Positions 34,157 to 34,827 of a stretch of DNA of 34,827 nucleotides are shown one piece after another (within the stretch, counting starts at the first letter, position 1; each line of letters opens with the position of its first letter). The position numbers were made by a program, and so were the translations under genes. The notes beneath the pieces are model-generated. The model had not been told where the DNA came from, ran no database searches, and worked only from the letters and a program-made list of their open reading frames with translations. The DNA lies in NCBI RefSeq assembly GCF_000162755.2, contig NZ_JH413801.1, positions 1 to 34,827 of the forward strand. The letters are read 5' to 3'. This DNA comes from Legionella drancourtii LLAP12 (lineage in GTDB: Bacteria > Pseudomonadota > Gammaproteobacteria > Legionellales > Legionellaceae).

Positions 34157-34827
34157 ATGCCGCATAGATTCCTGAATTTCACTAACTTAAAAGCCACATT
34201 AGCGCTATCAGCTCCCGTAAATGGTTTTTTAGGTCAGTTAAAAGCTAATTTGGAGAATGAATCACAATTTATGACTAATATTGCACGACAAAAAGAGCTT
34301 GCATTCATTATTAATGGTAGTGAGAATAGTGAGCTTTTTGAGTTTCTATGCCAAAAGGAATGTTACCATTCTTTATGGAGTGCGCGTTTTTCACAATTAG
34401 GGCGTCTCTTGTCTGCATTTAAAGAAAATCCCGTATCTTTTTTTCCACCACCCAAAACGGTAAGTAGTTTTGATTTATTGCGAGGGGCCTTTTTTTTTCA
34501 TAAGTCTCAATTGGTGCGAAAAGAGTTGCAAAAAGTACCTTTTGCCAATGATTTTTCGCATGAAGAATTACGCTTTATCCAGCATGCCATGAACTATAAC
34601 TCCATCCATGCAACTCAGCGTTATAATCAATATCTCTACACAAGGATTGCTCGGGCTATGTTTCGTGATGAGGTCGAAGGTCGGGCATTATTAACTGGAG
34701 CTATTGAGCATTGTAATGAGTTGTTAGAATGCCATGGCAGCTATGCCTATATGATGTTGGTTGACGCTTATTTTCATTATGCTAAGTTTGTCAAGGCAGA
34801 TAGCGAACTTGCAGAACGTGCTATCCA
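34157..34827 (+). CDS. Unrecognised protein, cut by the window end
   Basis: AAGGTG lies six bases before the ATG, and the frame stays open for 223 codons to the edge of the window. The product begins MPHRFLNFTNLKATLALS and continues with helix-rich sequence (ENESQFMTNIARQKELAFI, FSQLGRLLSAFKENP, EELRFIQHAMNYNS, MMLVDAYFHYAKF). The spacing of helices such as GAIEHCNELLECHGSYAYMMLVDAYFHYAKF loosely recalls TPR-like helical hairpins. It starts 23 bases after the HExxH gene on the same strand. No family is recognised, and the C-terminus is missing from the window. Confidence 0.65.
   Translation, partial: MPHRFLNFTNLKATLALSAPVNGFLGQLKANLENESQFMTNIARQKELAFIINGSENSELFEFLCQKECYHSLWSARFSQLGRLLSAFKENPVSFFPPPKTVSSFDLLRGAFFFHKSQLVRKELQKVPFANDFSHEELRFIQHAMNYNSIHATQRYNQYLYTRIARAMFRDEVEGRALLTGAIEHCNELLECHGSYAYMMLVDAYFHYAKFVKADSELAERAI

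Noticed and set aside
33866-34165. Minus-strand gene opposite the HExxH gene
   Set aside because: It overlaps a gene with a strong ribosome site and clear motif and has no independent support.
1-34827. CRISPR array, tRNA or rRNA genes
   Set aside because: No regularly spaced short repeats and no recognisable tRNA or rRNA sequence were seen on reading through; this was by eye, not by a search program.

Overview
The window looks like a chromosomal segment of a Legionella species (or a close relative) other than a well-known reference strain. The DNA is AT-rich and gammaproteobacterial. Ordinary housekeeping genes (rdgC, kup, rlmI, a complete-order his operon, pyrE, a cold-shock gene, amt, selO) alternate with single genes of the kind Legionella uses as secreted effectors: a leucine-rich-repeat protein, an ankyrin plus C58-type protease-like protein, a large kinase-like protein, a HExxH protein, and several unrecognised proteins. 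The genus is inferred from this gene mix; no 16S gene or other decisive marker is present.

Layout. 54-3864 (minus): rdgC and kup, probably co-transcribed, then a secreted outer-membrane-type protein, divergent from rlmI (4004-5176, plus). 5177-7410 is the most unusual part. A segment of roughly 430 bp, starting in the last codons of rlmI and running into its downstream intergenic DNA, is present twice and flanks the LRR gene (5675-6697). Each copy has a T-rich tract followed by three perfect DnaA boxes (TTATCCACA) with identical spacing, so each resembles a replication origin or a DnaA-titrating/reactivating site. 7411-8631 is the ankyrin/C58-like gene. 8814-16116 (minus) is a TrpR/YerC-like regulator gene followed by hisG-D-C-B-H-A-F-IE, tightly packed with overlapping stops and starts; hisG carries two compensating frameshifts. 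16379-17476 holds pyrE and a divergent cold-shock gene.

17477-21991 is a gene-poor accessory stretch. It contains two DUF883-like membrane anchors, a Rossmann-like unknown, a coiled-coil gene frameshifted in an A10 tract, a membrane protein, an IS256-like transposase remnant and three related copies of a short palindromic repeat. 21992-24043 encodes the large kinase-like protein. 24375-27059 holds a CADD/TENA-type haem-oxygenase-fold enzyme with a perfect FNR-type box upstream, a CqsS/LqsS-like sensor kinase and a GNAT acetyltransferase. 27344-33287 carries amt, a GtrA-like protein, an unrecognised protein, a D-threonine-aldolase-type PLP enzyme and selO. 33447 to the end holds a HExxH metallopeptidase-like gene and an unrecognised gene that runs off the window.

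How the genes work together. The his block is one transcription unit covering all enzymatic steps of histidine synthesis, probably led by its own TrpR-family regulator. The remaining genes are mostly single units. The effector-like calls rest on domain architecture and context, not on secretion data. I saw no CRISPR array, tRNA or rRNA gene, or intact insertion sequence.
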